Source: an uncultured Legionellales bacterium
GTDB lineage: Bacteria > Pseudomonadota > Gammaproteobacteria > Eutrophobiales > Eutrophobiaceae
DNA length: 32,125 nt
Assembly: GCA_913045195.1 (NCBI GenBank)
Contig: CAJWQR010000014.1
Coordinates: 1-32,125, forward strand
Reading direction: 5' to 3'
In this document: in pieces, positions 8,276-17,838 of the stretch
How the letters are laid out: the number at the start of each line of letters is the position of its first letter
How positions within the stretch are numbered: the first letter of the stretch is position 1
Program-made: the position numbers and the translations under genes
The notes under the pieces: generated by a model
Databases searched by the model: none
What the model saw: the letters and a program-made list of their open reading frames with translations, nothing else
Told to the model about the DNA's origin: nothing

Positions 8276-8304
8276 CTTATACCGATATCATGACCCGCTG
8301 TCAA
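8276..8304 (-). promoter_or_regulatory. Sigma-70 promoter of hppA
   Basis: On the minus strand there is TTGACA (8299-8304), a 17-bp spacer and TATAAG (8276-8281): a perfect -35, ideal spacing and 5 of 6 in the -10. The predicted start is near 8268, leaving a leader of about 70 bases. It is the best promoter in the window and suggests strong basal expression of hppA. Confidence 0.8.
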
Positions 8305-8371
8305 AGATGTGTTTTGAAAATTAAATATCATAAAAATGCAAAGAAGCTTATTTTTATCGTTTAGTATTTTT

Positions 8372-8416
8372 ATTGTGTCTTGCTGTATAGAATGTTGCAT
8401 TATGTAGCGACACAAT
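8372..8416 (+). promoter_or_regulatory. 45-nt long stem-loop in the hppA/8447 divergent region
   Basis: Read as plus-strand RNA this folds into ATTGTGTC/GACACAAT (8 pairs), a TT bulge, GCTGTAT/ATGTAGC (7 pairs, two of them G-U), an AG bulge, then AATG/CATT (4 pairs) closed by TTG. That is 19 pairs in 45 nt, with both bulges on the 5' side. The G-U pairs would become C-A mismatches on the minus strand, so the fold suits plus-strand RNA. It ends 30 bases before the ATG of the next gene. An alternative small hairpin (CAAT-CAAA-TTG region) and TTGTTT-TT-AAACAA (8421-8434) follow. It could be a leader element, a small-RNA terminator or an operator. Confidence 0.5.
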
Positions 8417-8446
8417 CAAATTGTTTTTAAACAAATATTAATTTAA

Positions 8447-8923
8447 ATGACAGCACAATTATTTCTTATTATTACAATCTCGTCTTTAATTTGTTCACTA
8501 GCACAAGCTGATTCATTGCGTGAATATCATCAAAGAAAGTGCAGTGATGGCAAACAAGAAAGTTGTCAAAAAGCTGAAGCCATGCTTCAGGGAGAGTACC
8601 TTGCAGACCGTATTGTTGAATTGGGCGATCATTTCGCAACAACAGTAAATCGTCTACAAAGAGAAGAAGATAATAAACCGATACTAAAGAATGCATATTT
8701 AGATGTATTAGATGATTATTTTAAGTCTAGTACCAGAAGCGGAAAAGGAAAAATAATAAATAATGAGGTTATCACTCTATGTGCTGAGCACTATCATGAT
8801 TATTGGCGCAACCGAAAAAGGTGGTGGCCAACTGATGAAGCAGGTAAACCAGATTGGTCAACAATTTATTATTATATTGTAGATCATTATTATGGTTACT
8901 GTTTAGCGCTTTTAGATTTATAA
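8447..8923 (+). CDS. Hypothetical secreted protein
   Basis: A 158-aa protein that I do not recognise. It opens with a clear signal peptide (hydrophobic core LFLIITISSLIC, cleavage likely after AQA near residue 21), so the mature form of about 137 residues should be periplasmic. The mature part is charged and mostly helical, with cysteines in KCSDGKQESCQKA, a single Cys in TLCAEHYHDYW, and one near the end in YYGYCLALL. The C-terminal half is unusually rich in Tyr, Trp and His (HYHDYWRNRKRWW, TIYYYIVDHYYGY). No Shine-Dalgarno site precedes the ATG and a long stem-loop lies just upstream. Its stop codon abuts the stop of the convergent maf. The signal peptide and uninterrupted frame argue for a real gene. 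Function unknown. Confidence 0.72.
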   Translation: MTAQLFLIITISSLICSLAQADSLREYHQRKCSDGKQESCQKAEAMLQGEYLADRIVELGDHFATTVNRLQREEDNKPILKNAYLDVLDDYFKSSTRSGKGKIINNEVITLCAEHYHDYWRNRKRWWPTDEAGKPDWSTIYYYIVDHYYGYCLALLDL

Positions 8924-9490
8924 TTAAGTTAATATGCAGTCACTTAATAGTTGGTGGGTTTCGTCAAGCGGTAACCCCATAACTCCACTATAACTTCCCT
9001 CGAGTTTTTCAATAAAAATCACACCTTTACCTTGAATAGCATATCCCCCAGCTTTACCAATAGGCTCATTAGATTCACAATAATTGTTAATATCCTTCTT
9101 GCTTAATTTTTTGAAAGTAACTTTGTTGATATTTATCTTAGTTGATTCTTTTTGATCAATTACAGTAACTGCAGATAAAACATTATGAGTGCAACCGGAT
9201 AATTTCTCTAACATATTAATTGCATCTTCTTTGCTTTCGGCTTTACCTAAAATTAAATTATCTAAAGCGACTGCTGTATCTGCTGCAAGAACAGGTAAAT
9301 TATTTTTTGTTAATAGTTTTCCAGCTCGCGCTTTTTCTATCGCAATACGACGAACATAAGTAATAGGGGTTTCATTTTCTTTACACGACTCATCAATATC
9401 AACATCAACGACTTCAAAATTAATTCCCATTTGTTTTAATAATTCGTAACGACGATCTGATTTAGATGCAAGATATATTTTCACATTCAA
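8924..9490 (-). CDS. maf: Maf-family nucleoside triphosphate pyrophosphatase (YhdE type)
   Basis: House-cleaning enzyme of 188 aa that hydrolyses dTTP, UTP and modified pyrimidine nucleotides to monophosphate plus PPi. The N-terminal block YLASKSDRRYELL is the Maf signature, though the usual SPRR reads SDRR here. The catalytic Asp sits in LAADTAVAL, and LGKAESKEDA and GGYAIQGKG with GSYSGVMGLPLDET match the YhdE (dTTP/UTP) subfamily rather than YceF. It is the last gene of the leuS-to-maf run, 9 bp after rlmH. The stop abuts that of the convergent secreted-protein gene with no room for a hairpin terminator. Confidence 0.9.
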   Translation of the reverse strand: MNVKIYLASKSDRRYELLKQMGINFEVVDVDIDESCKENETPITYVRRIAIEKARAGKLLTKNNLPVLAADTAVALDNLILGKAESKEDAINMLEKLSGCTHNVLSAVTVIDQKESTKININKVTFKKLSKKDINNYCESNEPIGKAGGYAIQGKGVIFIEKLEGSYSGVMGLPLDETHQLLSDCILT

Positions 9491-9499
9491 ACAGATTAT

Positions 9500-9970
9500 T
9501 TATTTACGATGATATGGGTGACAATTAATAATTGACCAAGCACGATAAAGTTGTTCGATCATAATTATTCTTACTAGACCATGAGGTAGCGTCATTTCTG
9601 ATAAAGACCAAATTTGATCAGCTTTATTTTTGATTGACGAACTTAATCCATCTGCACCGCCAATTAGAATACTAATGTGTTGTTGGTTATCCATCCAGGT
9701 TTGTAATTGCACAGAAAGGGAATGACTGCTAATTTTTTTTCCTTTTTCATCTAATGCAATAATAAGATTGTTAGAGGCAATAACTGCATTTATTTTTTCT
9801 TCCTCAATTTTTTTTAATTGTTCCGAGTTTTTATTTTTACTGCGTGTGGCGGGCGCTATTTCAATTAAATTAAAATTAATACTTTTGGGTAATCGTTTTG
9901 AATATTCAGAAAATGCCGAATCTATCCATGCGGGCATGCGTCTACCAATTGCAATCAGATCAAATTGCAT
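9500..9970 (-). CDS. rlmH: 23S rRNA pseudouridine-1915 N3-methyltransferase RlmH
   Basis: SPOUT-family methyltransferase, 156 aa (E. coli 155), which methylates pseudouridine 1915 in helix 69 of 23S rRNA on the assembled 70S ribosome. Signature pieces are ALDEKGKKISS, ILIGGADGL (SAM-binding knot), and the conserved ending LPHGLVRIIMIEQLYRAW followed by HPYHRK, where the terminal residues complete the active site. It lies between rsfS and maf, its usual neighbourhood in gammaproteobacteria. Confidence 0.96.
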   Translation of the reverse strand: MQFDLIAIGRRMPAWIDSAFSEYSKRLPKSINFNLIEIAPATRSKNKNSEQLKKIEEEKINAVIASNNLIIALDEKGKKISSHSLSVQLQTWMDNQQHISILIGGADGLSSSIKNKADQIWSLSEMTLPHGLVRIIMIEQLYRAWSIINCHPYHRK

Positions 9971-9991
9971 AAATTAGGAAGTCATTAATTT

Positions 9992-10318
9992 TCAAGGCTT
10001 ATTCCCCCAGAGTTTCTCAAGCTGATAATATTCGCGACTACTGGGGTGCATAATGTGGACAATAATATCACCCAAATCAACCAACACCCACTCCCCTTCG
10101 GTTTTCCCCTCAATACCCAAGGTTTCGTATTTATTCTCTTTTACAGTTTGTATTAATTTTTCTGCTAACGCACTTACCTGTCTCCTTGAACGCCCACTCG
10201 CAATTAATATGTAATCTGACATGCTGGTCAGTTTTTTTACATCATATAAATCAATATCAATAGCTTTCCCATCGTTTAGTGAAGTTAAAACAATATCTAA
10301 TAATTTTTTTATATTCAT
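9992..10318 (-). CDS. rsfS: Ribosomal silencing factor RsfS
   Basis: RsfS (YbeB/Iojap family), 108 aa, binds uL14 on the 50S subunit and blocks subunit joining when nutrients are short. Family blocks are SMSDYILIASGRSRRQVSALAEKL, EGKTEGEWVLVDLGDIIVHIMHP and the C-terminal SREYYQLEKLW. Its ATG overlaps the nadD stop by one base (TAATG), so translation is coupled. The order nadD-rsfS-rlmH is widely conserved in bacteria. Confidence 0.96.
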   Translation of the reverse strand: MNIKKLLDIVLTSLNDGKAIDIDLYDVKKLTSMSDYILIASGRSRRQVSALAEKLIQTVKENKYETLGIEGKTEGEWVLVDLGDIIVHIMHPSSREYYQLEKLWGNKP

Positions 10319-10959
10319 TAATTATCCTTATAAAGATTATTTTCTTTAATATAGGTAATTACATTGGGTAGCAGATATTTCTCAATATTTTTATGCTTGG
10401 TATAATACGTTCTAATCATACTAGAAGAAATTTCAACAACCGGTGTGTCAATATAATAAATATAACCTGATAATGATGATGTCAAAAAATTAATATCGTC
10501 TATTTTATTTTCATTTATCCATTTTCTTAATGTACCAGATATATTTTCTTCATCATCGTTTGAGCGATTAGCTACAATTATATGCGTATAATTTAATAAT
10601 GATTGCCATTCCTTCCAGCTATCGATCATATTAAAAACATCTGCACCGATAATTAGAAAAAAAATATCATTTAAAAATTCATCACGTAATGACTTAAGCG
10701 TATTAACCGTGTAAGAAATATTTCCATTTTCAATTTCACGAAGATCAATTGATATTTTTTTTTCATCACTTATTGCAAGTTTTATCATTTTTTTTCTATC
10801 AGCAGGCGAGGCAAATGGCGCTGGGCGATGTGGCGGAATGTTAGCAGGTATTAATTTCACTTCATCGAGTTTTAGCTTTTCAAGAACTTCGACGGCAAGG
10901 CGAATATGTCCGTTATGGATTGGGTCAAATGTACCACCAAGAATGCCAATTAACCGCAT
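10318..10959 (-). CDS. nadD: Nicotinate-nucleotide adenylyltransferase NadD
   Basis: NadD, 213 aa, transfers AMP from ATP to nicotinate mononucleotide, giving deamido-NAD and PPi in NAD synthesis. The nucleotidyltransferase motif GGTFDPIHNGHIRLA (about 8-22) is complete, IPPHRP binds the nucleotide, and ISSSMIR at the end is the C-terminal SxxxxR-type motif. It starts 3 bp after proA stops and overlaps rsfS by one base. The coding sequence is noticeably AT-rich, with long Lys/Asn/Ile stretches. It is one of several PPi-releasing enzymes in the window. Confidence 0.96.
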   Translation of the reverse strand: MRLIGILGGTFDPIHNGHIRLAVEVLEKLKLDEVKLIPANIPPHRPAPFASPADRKKMIKLAISDEKKISIDLREIENGNISYTVNTLKSLRDEFLNDIFFLIIGADVFNMIDSWKEWQSLLNYTHIIVANRSNDDEENISGTLRKWINENKIDDINFLTSSLSGYIYYIDTPVVEISSSMIRTYYTKHKNIEKYLLPNVITYIKENNLYKDN

Positions 10960-10962
10960 TAC

Positions 10963-12219
10963 TTAGGAACGAATATGCCCATCGCCGAGTACAATATATT
11001 TTTGTGATGTGAGTCCCTCAAGACCAACAGGACCACGCGCATGAAATTTATCTGTACTAATTCCAATCTCAGCACCCAGGCCATATTCATAGCCGTCTGC
11101 AAACCTGGTGGATGTATTTAGCATTACTGAACTTGAATCAACTTCACGCAGGAAACGATCCGCATTTGTTTTGTTTTCTGTCACAATAGTATCGGTATGT
11201 TTTGAACCAAACTTATCGATATGTTGCATCGCTTCATCAACACCGGCAACTATCTTTAGTGAAAGTATGGGCGCTAAGTATTCAGTAGCATAATCTTCAG
11301 CAGTGGCAATTTTAATATCACCTAATATTTTTTTTGATTCTTCACAGCCTCGAATTTCTACTTTTGTTTCTTGATACATTGGCCCTAATTTTTCTAACAC
11401 AGATTTTGCCAGTGAACGGGCGATTAATAGACATTCCATTGTATTGCAGGTTCCGTAACGTTGTGTCTTTGCGTTGTAGGCAATACTGATTGCTTTTTCG
11501 ATATCTGCATCATCATCAATATAGACATGACAAATACCATCAAGATGTTTAATGACCGGCATTCTTGCTTCGGCACTTACTCGTTCTATTAGCCCCTTAC
11601 CACCACGAGGTACAATAACATCAACATAGTCAGGCATGCGTAGCAGTTCGCCGACTGCTTCACGTTCCGTTGTTTCAATGAGCTGCACCGCATTTTCTGG
11701 GAGCCCCGAACTTTTAAGACTAGTACGAATACAATCGGCGATTGCTTGATTAGAATGAATTGCCTCAGACCCTCCACGCAGAATAGTGGCGTTACCCGAT
11801 TTCAGACAAAGCCCGGCGGCATCTGCGGTGACATTAGGACGAGATTCGTAAATTATACCAATCACCCCCAGCGGGACACGCATGCGTCCAATCTTTATCC
11901 CACTTGTTTGTTCAGCATATTCGGTTGTTTTGCCAATTAAATCTTCAAGGCTGGCAACTTGTTCTAAACCATCAGCCATCGCGTCGATTCTCGCTGCTGT
12001 TAATTCAAGCCTGTCTAGTAGAGCAGGCTCCAAACCCGATTTTTTTGCTGTTTGTAAATCCCGGCTATTAATTTCAATCAAATTGTTTTTATTTTTTATA
12101 ATTTCTTTTGCTATGGCGTGTAATGCCACATTTTTTGTATCACTTGAAGCAGCCGCCATTTTACGAGAAGCAGCATATGCTTTTTTTCCTAATTCATTTA
12201 TATATTTTTTTATATCCAT
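10963..12219 (-). CDS. proA: Gamma-glutamyl phosphate reductase ProA
   Basis: ProA, 418 aa (E. coli 417), reduces gamma-glutamyl phosphate with NADPH to glutamate semialdehyde, the second step of proline synthesis. It has the aldehyde dehydrogenase fold, with the catalytic Cys in [13 protein letters not shown] and flanking blocks [27 protein letters not shown] and the ending [12 protein letters not shown]. Its position between holA and nadD is common in gammaproteobacteria. No proB is adjacent. Start at the ATG giving [11 protein letters not shown], which fits the family length. Confidence 0.96.
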   Translation of the reverse strand: MDIKKYINELGKKAYAASRKMAAASSDTKNVALHAIAKEIIKNKNNLIEINSRDLQTAKKSGLEPALLDRLELTAARIDAMADGLEQVASLEDLIGKTTEYAEQTSGIKIGRMRVPLGVIGIIYESRPNVTADAAGLCLKSGNATILRGGSEAIHSNQAIADCIRTSLKSSGLPENAVQLIETTEREAVGELLRMPDYVDVIVPRGGKGLIERVSAEARMPVIKHLDGICHVYIDDDADIEKAISIAYNAKTQRYGTCNTMECLLIARSLAKSVLEKLGPMYQETKVEIRGCEESKKILGDIKIATAEDYATEYLAPILSLKIVAGVDEAMQHIDKFGSKHTDTIVTENKTNADRFLREVDSSSVMLNTSTRFADGYEYGLGAEIGISTDKFHARGPVGLEGLTSQKYIVLGDGHIRS

Positions 12220-12242
12220 TGGATTATTTTCAAATATTTTAT

Positions 12243-13274
12243 TTATGATATTTGTAATTTATTTGTATTGATACCTGCTATTGCTAATAGTAATACATTA
12301 AATTGATCCCAGGCCCTATCTCTGTGACCACTTTTTAATGTTTTATCAATTGTCGCACAGTAATTTAATAATTGGTCAAGCGATTTGCTTGAATGTCTTT
12401 TTAAAACGGCAGTTATTGAACGTTTCTTTTGGTCCCATATTTGATAAGACTTAAAAGTATTTTCTAATGGGGTTCCTGCTTCGTACTCATAGGCAATTGA
12501 ACATAGTCTTCGATATTCCCACATTAGGGCACCGAATAAAGCGAGCGGTTCTACCCCTTCATTTTTTAAACCATTTAACATTAGTGATGTTCTGTCAATA
12601 TTACCAAGGAATGCGCTTTCAACCATATCAAAAACATTATATCGTGAGCTATCAGCTACCGCGCCAATCACATCTTCAATATCAATAAGATCTTTCTCAA
12701 TTAATAATACTAATTTTTCAATTTCTTGTTGAGCTGCCAGTAGATTTCCTTCAACACGTTCAGCAATTAATCTTGCCGCATCTTGTGTTATTTTCTTTTG
12801 TTTTATTTGTATTCGTCTCTGTATCCAGCCAGGTAGCTGCGCTGGCCCTATTGGCCAGACTTGTATCATTACCCCAACTTTATCAATGGACTTAGCCCAT
12901 TTATTATTTTTTGTACTTTTATCCATTTTGTCTGAGCTAATAATAAGCAAGGTGCCATCATTTTCTTTTGCAGCATATTCCTGCAGAACGCCTCCACCTT
13001 CTCTTCCGGGTTTGGGTGCCGCCATTCGCAATTCAATAATTCGTCGACTAGAAAATAGTGATAAGTTTTTGGTTACTTCATTAATTGAATTCCAATTAAA
13101 TGATTTGTCTACATTAAATATAATGCGTTCATCATAGCCCCGTCCGCGATAGTGTTTTCTTATGAGATCGATGCATTCCTGTTTTTGTAGAGGCTCATCT
13201 CCGCTAACAAAATAAATTGGCGTTGCACTTGAACGTTTTAGGTGTGTGTCAAGTTGGTCAGAGTGCAATCGCAT
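12243..13274 (-). CDS. holA: DNA polymerase III delta subunit HolA
   Basis: HolA, 343 aa (E. coli 343), the wrench of the clamp loader that opens the beta sliding clamp. It is recognised by the N-terminal [20 protein letters not shown], the central [15 protein letters not shown] and [16 protein letters not shown], and a helical C-terminal collar domain with [16 protein letters not shown]. It follows lptE by 16 bp and precedes proA by 23 bp, the standard leuS-lptE-holA order. Confidence 0.95.
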   Translation of the reverse strand: MRLHSDQLDTHLKRSSATPIYFVSGDEPLQKQECIDLIRKHYRGRGYDERIIFNVDKSFNWNSINEVTKNLSLFSSRRIIELRMAAPKPGREGGGVLQEYAAKENDGTLLIISSDKMDKSTKNNKWAKSIDKVGVMIQVWPIGPAQLPGWIQRRIQIKQKKITQDAARLIAERVEGNLLAAQQEIEKLVLLIEKDLIDIEDVIGAVADSSRYNVFDMVESAFLGNIDRTSLMLNGLKNEGVEPLALFGALMWEYRRLCSIAYEYEAGTPLENTFKSYQIWDQKKRSITAVLKRHSSKSLDQLLNYCATIDKTLKSGHRDRAWDQFNVLLLAIAGINTNKLQIS

Positions 13275-13290
13275 TTATTGCAAAGCTTTA

Positions 13291-13788
13291 TTATTTTGAT
13301 GAGGATAGCAAGGCTTGTAATCGACGGAGAACTTGACTTGCAGCACGACGTATTAAGTCTTCCTGAATGATAGATTCTTCTTCAAATTCACCTAGTACTG
13401 TATTTTCATCGAAGGCAAAATCACGAATAGCACTGATTTTTTCATTTTCAACAATGTAGGTTCCATCGGCATGCATGACATCTATTTTTGCCTGAAATAC
13501 TATTTGATATTCTTCGACCTTACCTGTTGTTGCAGAGACACTTAACACCGATTTTTCAAAACGCGATTCTTTTAATGTCGCTATAAATGCTGCATTTTGA
13601 GATGACGTTGCAAGTGCAGCCCCGGCATTATTGAATTGTGATTTAACTTCATTCGCCAGTGCTGGCGCAGAGCTGCTATTGATAAAAATATTATCAACAT
13701 TAATTGTTGCTGTTTGTGAGCCGCGTAAATGAAAACCACAAGCAGTGGTTAACAATAATACATGAATCAGCAATAGACGGACGCTCAT
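13291..13788 (-). CDS. lptE: LPS-assembly lipoprotein LptE
   Basis: LptE (RlpB), 165 aa, outer-membrane lipoprotein that plugs LptD and helps place lipopolysaccharide on the cell surface. A short signal peptide ends in a lipobox, LLTTAC, with the lipidated Cys at about residue 17, followed by the family-typical GFHLRG. The rest is the alpha/beta fold of the family, with low sequence conservation as usual. Placement between leuS and holA supports the call. BepA, also in this window, promotes assembly of the LptD-LptE complex in E. coli. Confidence 0.92.
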   Translation of the reverse strand: MSVRLLLIHVLLLTTACGFHLRGSQTATINVDNIFINSSSAPALANEVKSQFNNAGAALATSSQNAAFIATLKESRFEKSVLSVSATTGKVEEYQIVFQAKIDVMHADGTYIVENEKISAIRDFAFDENTVLGEFEEESIIQEDLIRRAASQVLRRLQALLSSSK

Positions 13789-13835
13789 TGATTTTCCTCT
13801 TACTGGTTTTTCAATTATTATCGTTGTATCTTACC

Positions 13836-16289
13836 CTATGATACTACGATGTTCACTAGACGTTCTGGGATTACGATGATTTTTTTAATGGTTTTTCCTG
13901 CTAAATACCGTTTTACTTTCTCATCTTCAACCGCCTGATTTTCTATTTGTTTTTGTCTAACATTTTTTGTAACAGTAATCTTTCCGCGGAGTTTGCCATT
14001 GATTTGAACAACCATTTCAATTTCCTTTTGTTCTAAGACAGCCGGATCTGATTTAGGCCAGGCAGCATCAATCAGAGGTTCGCTATACCCCAACTCAATC
14101 CAAAGTGCGTCTGTTATATGTGGAACGATGGGGGAGAGTAGCAAAACTGCTGTTTCGACACCTTCATGCATAATCGCCTGGTCATTGTCATTTTTTAATT
14201 CGTGTCGTGACAGCGTGTTAATCATCTCCATCACTGCAGCGATTGCTGTATTAAAAGTATACCGACGGCCGATATCATCATTTACTTTATCAATTGTCAT
14301 ATGAATTTTTCGGCGTATCTCGTGTTGCGCATCAGTCATTGTTGCAACACTTAAAGTCGGGGGCTTTCCCTCATTAATATGCATGCTTGCAAATTTCCAT
14401 AATCTTTTTAAAAAACGATGGGCACCCTCAACACCGGTGTCTGACCATTCGAGACTTTGTTCAGGCGGTGATGCAAACATCATAAATAAACGAACGGTAT
14501 CTGCACCGTACTTATCAATCAAATGTTGCGGGTCAACAGTATTGTTTTTTGATTTTGACATCTTAGTACCGTCTTTCAGTACCATCCCCTGAGTAAGTAA
14601 ATTAGTAAATGGTTCGTCGCTTTTTAACAAATCTAAATCGCGCATTAGTTTATGAAAAAAACGTGCATATAGAAGATGCAAAATGGCATGTTCAACACCG
14701 CCGATGTATTGGTCGACCGGAAGCCAATAGTTGGCACGGTCATCTATCATGACTTTATTATTGTCAGGACAGCAGTAACGTGCAAAATACCAAGAGGATT
14801 CAAAGAAAGTATCGAAAGTATCGGTTTCTCTTTCTCCAGGGCCACTGCCATCTGGGGCACCAGTATTAATAAACTCTGCCATAGATTTTATCGGAGAACT
14901 GATACCCTCAAATTCGATATCTTCAGGCAACACAACGGGTAACTCATCTTCAGGAACAGAGAGCGCTTGACCATCTTTCGTGTTAACAATGGGGATTGGA
15001 CATCCCCAATAACGCTGACGTGAAATCCCCCAATCCCTTAAACGATAATTAATCTTTCGTTTTCCACATTTATTTTTTTCCACGAATTCTGCAATAGCAT
15101 CACATGCGTCTTCTGAACTTAGATCATTAAATTGCCCTGAATTTTTAAGTACCCCTTTTTCTATATAGGCTGACTCAGCCATATCGTGCTGACTCCCGTC
15201 TATAGGGAAGATGACTTGTTTAATAGGTAGCTTATATTTATTTGCAAATTCCCAATCACGTTGGTCATGCGCGGGAACTGCCATGACTGCCCCTGTGCCG
15301 TATCCCATCAACACAAAATTTGAAACCCAGAGCGGAATGAGTTCATCGTTCATTGGATGGCGAAGATTAATATTAAGCGGAATCCCTTTCTTCTCTATGG
15401 TTTCAAGTTCAATCTCAGAGGTCCCGCTACTTTTACACTCATCAATAAATTTGGCGATTGCATTATCACTGCCAGCCGCTGATTTGGCCAATGGGTGTTC
15501 CGCTGCTACAGCCATATAACTCACCCCCATAATAGTGTCGGGTCGTGTTGTATAGATACGTAACGATTCGTCAGTCCCCTCGACTTTAAAATCAACTTCA
15601 ACTCCCTCAGAGCGACCAATCCAATTTGCCTGCATTGTTTTAACTGCATCTGGCCAACCTGAGAGTTTTTCTAGACCCTCAAGAAGTTCATCAGCGTAAT
15701 CGGTAATTTTTAAAAACCATTGTGGTATTTCGCGGCGCTCAATAGTGGCACCAGACCGCCAACCTTTCCCATCGATAACTTGTTCATTTGCCAATACTGT
15801 TTGGTCAACAGGATCCCAGTTAACAACAGATGTTTTTTTATAAACTAATTCTTTTTCAAAAAGTTTTGTAAAGAACCATTGCTCCCAACGGTAATAATCA
15901 GGGTCGCACGTTGCTAACTCTCGATTCCAATCATATGCAAAACCAAGTCGTTTTAATTGTCCGCGCATATAGTCAATGTTTTCATAAGTCCATTTAGCAG
16001 GTGGTACATTGTTTTTAATTGCCGCACCTTCTGCGGGTAAGCCAAATGCATCCCAACCCATTGGTTGCAGAACATTTTTACCTTGCATACGTTGATAACG
16101 ACTGATGACATCCCCTATTGTGTAATTACGGACATGCCCCATATGAAGTTTGCCGCTGGGGTAGGGAAACATAGAAAGACAATAGAATTTCTCTTTTACT
16201 GGATCCTCGGTAACTTCAAAGGCATTTGTATCTGACCACTTTTTTTGTACGTCAGTTTCTATTTGGTTTGGCCTATATTCGTTATTCAT
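13836..16289 (-). CDS. leuS: Leucyl-tRNA synthetase LeuS
   Basis: Class I leucyl-tRNA synthetase, 817 aa from the ATG at 16289. The track starts one codon earlier at a TTG; the ATG is preferred. The HIGH-type motif [11 protein letters not shown] is at about 42-52, and [11 protein letters not shown], the KMSKS loop, lies near 580. The CP1 editing domain with its Thr-rich region ([14 protein letters not shown]) removes mischarged norvaline and isoleucine, and the C-terminal domain contacts the tRNA. Slightly shorter than E. coli (860). It begins the run leuS-lptE-holA-proA-nadD-rsfS-rlmH-maf. Its promoter must lie between the porin terminator and the start, where only a weak TAAAAT -10 is visible. 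Confidence 0.97.
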   Translation of the reverse strand: MNNEYRPNQIETDVQKKWSDTNAFEVTEDPVKEKFYCLSMFPYPSGKLHMGHVRNYTIGDVISRYQRMQGKNVLQPMGWDAFGLPAEGAAIKNNVPPAKWTYENIDYMRGQLKRLGFAYDWNRELATCDPDYYRWEQWFFTKLFEKELVYKKTSVVNWDPVDQTVLANEQVIDGKGWRSGATIERREIPQWFLKITDYADELLEGLEKLSGWPDAVKTMQANWIGRSEGVEVDFKVEGTDESLRIYTTRPDTIMGVSYMAVAAEHPLAKSAAGSDNAIAKFIDECKSSGTSEIELETIEKKGIPLNINLRHPMNDELIPLWVSNFVLMGYGTGAVMAVPAHDQRDWEFANKYKLPIKQVIFPIDGSQHDMAESAYIEKGVLKNSGQFNDLSSEDACDAIAEFVEKNKCGKRKINYRLRDWGISRQRYWGCPIPIVNTKDGQALSVPEDELPVVLPEDIEFEGISSPIKSMAEFINTGAPDGSGPGERETDTFDTFFESSWYFARYCCPDNNKVMIDDRANYWLPVDQYIGGVEHAILHLLYARFFHKLMRDLDLLKSDEPFTNLLTQGMVLKDGTKMSKSKNNTVDPQHLIDKYGADTVRLFMMFASPPEQSLEWSDTGVEGAHRFLKRLWKFASMHINEGKPPTLSVATMTDAQHEIRRKIHMTIDKVNDDIGRRYTFNTAIAAVMEMINTLSRHELKNDNDQAIMHEGVETAVLLLSPIVPHITDALWIELGYSEPLIDAAWPKSDPAVLEQKEIEMVVQINGKLRGKITVTKNVRQKQIENQAVEDEKVKRYLAGKTIKKIIVIPERLVNIVVS

Positions 16290-16354
16290 CAAGTTTTCTT
16301 TTTTTGTTGATCCAATTTTATGAAAGCATACAGCATGAGAGATTTTTTTAAATT

Positions 16355-16385
16355 ACAAAAAATAACCTCGCGTTGCGAGGTTATT
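16355..16385 (-). terminator. Intrinsic terminator after the porin gene
   Basis: AATAACCTCGC-GTT-GCGAGGTTATT is a perfect 11-pair hairpin with a 3-nt loop. On the minus strand it runs into six or more T residues, and it lies about 34 bases beyond the porin stop. It separates the phosphate-uptake unit from leuS on the same strand. Confidence 0.9.
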
Positions 16386-16418
16386 GAATAGCTGTTTTTT
16401 TTCGGCAATCCTATTATT

Positions 16419-17804
16419 TTACCAATAGACTTGGGCTCGCATTTGAAAAACAGAGGGGTCCCTCCCGTCGTCAGCAAAACCATTGCGATTAAAATCAAGC
16501 ACTGCCCCATAGTTTGCCATTAAGCGGGTATTTGAAGTGAGATACCAATTAAGTCCTATAGTAAAGACATCAGCTTCACCGCCAATGATATTCCCATCTG
16601 TTAAATCCATGTTTTCAAGGCGTGCTGCAATTTGCCATGCCCCCCAGCCTCCTTTACCAACTGGCGCTTTTGGCTTAATTCCACTAAATGCGCCTGCTTT
16701 GTATTTCATTGATTCGCCGGTTAAGAACCAACCAACATCGACAGCCCAGGCACTTAGGTCAGCATCACCATCGGGGTCGGACACATTCCACGCAACATAC
16801 TCAAATACACTATGAAAAGGACCCCATACACTAATTAATTCAACATCATATGTATTTGAATCATCGGCATTAGTCCCAAAATTTGCGACCAAGGCATCAC
16901 CATCACCAACATGTGACAGGAGTGAATTATCAATATTATTGAAGGCATCACCATTAAATTCTTCGTGTTGGTATGAAATCGCGGTGTGAATCAAATGTGT
17001 TTTATCTTTAAAAAATGGCTGGCCACCAAAGCGTAGCGCATAGGTCATTCTATCGGTTGTTCCTTCACCCGTCTCATCGGAGCCTGTTCCAAGAGCAGGG
17101 ATAAATGCCCCCGTGTGAAAGAACCAGCGATTTGCATCTTGTCGATATGCAATGCCGACAGCTCGGGATGCTTGCGGTCCATCCCCAAATAAAGGGCGAC
17201 GCATTAATGGTTTATATTTACTACTACTGATGGTTGCGTGACCAAATGGCACGTGGTGTTGGCCGACTTTAATAAACCATTCTCCCCAATCATTTTTTTT
17301 ATTATATGAAAGCCAGACATCTTTCCAGGATGCTGTTCCTGAATTAGCAAAGTCTAGCTCAAGTTTATATTTTATTGGCGCGATTCTGCCTTGAAACCCT
17401 AAACGCGCACGCCGCAATTCCGAGTTTGTAGCTTCTAGGTTTGAATTATCTCTATCAGCAAATACGGTATCCCAAAATATTCTACCAATGGGCCGCCATT
17501 CCCAAGAACCATCTTGTGATGCAACCTTGAACTTATCTTTGGTTGTAATCTTAGGCGCATCTTTTGTTGTTTTTTTAACCTCAGCCTTCATTTCATCGAT
17601 GCTTTCTTTAATTTTTTCGTTATCCTCTTCAGAAGCTTCAACAAGGAGCTCATATTCTTGAGGTGAAAGGGTATCTTTGTCGCGGAGTACTTTTAAAAGC
17701 TCTAATAATGCTTCATTAGCGGCTATTGCAGGCGGTGATAAAATTATAAAAAGCAGAATAACAATAGAGGATACAATGCTTTTTAAGTATTTTTTTATCA
17801 ACAA
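16419..17804 (-). CDS. OprO/OprP-family phosphate-selective porin
   Basis: Outer-membrane trimeric porin of the OprO/P family, 461 aa, expected to pass phosphate or polyphosphate. The signal peptide ends at AIA near residue 28. A charged helical segment follows (about 30-80, coiled-coil-like, DNEKIKESIDEMKAEVKK), then a 16-strand barrel whose family blocks include RRARLGFQGRI, YKLELDFAN and VGQHHVPFGHATISSSKY, ending in the aromatic VYW typical of outer-membrane barrels. There is no in-frame ATG near the start; the first of two TTG codons, with AAGGA 11 bases before it, is chosen. It follows the Pit permease on the same strand and ends at a strong terminator. Phosphate selectivity is inferred from family and context. 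Confidence 0.88.
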   Translation of the reverse strand: MLIKKYLKSIVSSIVILLFIILSPPAIAANEALLELLKVLRDKDTLSPQEYELLVEASEEDNEKIKESIDEMKAEVKKTTKDAPKITTKDKFKVASQDGSWEWRPIGRIFWDTVFADRDNSNLEATNSELRRARLGFQGRIAPIKYKLELDFANSGTASWKDVWLSYNKKNDWGEWFIKVGQHHVPFGHATISSSKYKPLMRRPLFGDGPQASRAVGIAYRQDANRWFFHTGAFIPALGTGSDETGEGTTDRMTYALRFGGQPFFKDKTHLIHTAISYQHEEFNGDAFNNIDNSLLSHVGDGDALVANFGTNADDSNTYDVELISVWGPFHSVFEYVAWNVSDPDGDADLSAWAVDVGWFLTGESMKYKAGAFSGIKPKAPVGKGGWGAWQIAARLENMDLTDGNIIGGEADVFTIGLNWYLTSNTRLMANYGAVLDFNRNGFADDGRDPSVFQMRAQVYW

Positions 17805-17838
17805 AATATATTATTTCCTTTTTTATCAAATAATTTTT

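Noticed and set aside
11882-12271. 129-aa plus-strand ORF
   Set aside because: Lies antisense to proA and runs into the end of holA; no family match, and the opposite strand carries a clear conserved gene.
15211-15519. 102-aa plus-strand ORF inside leuS
   Set aside because: Antisense shadow of the LeuS editing domain region.
16289-16510. 73-aa minus-strand ORF between the porin and leuS
   Set aside because: Overlaps the porin 3' end and the terminator hairpin in another frame; no family features.
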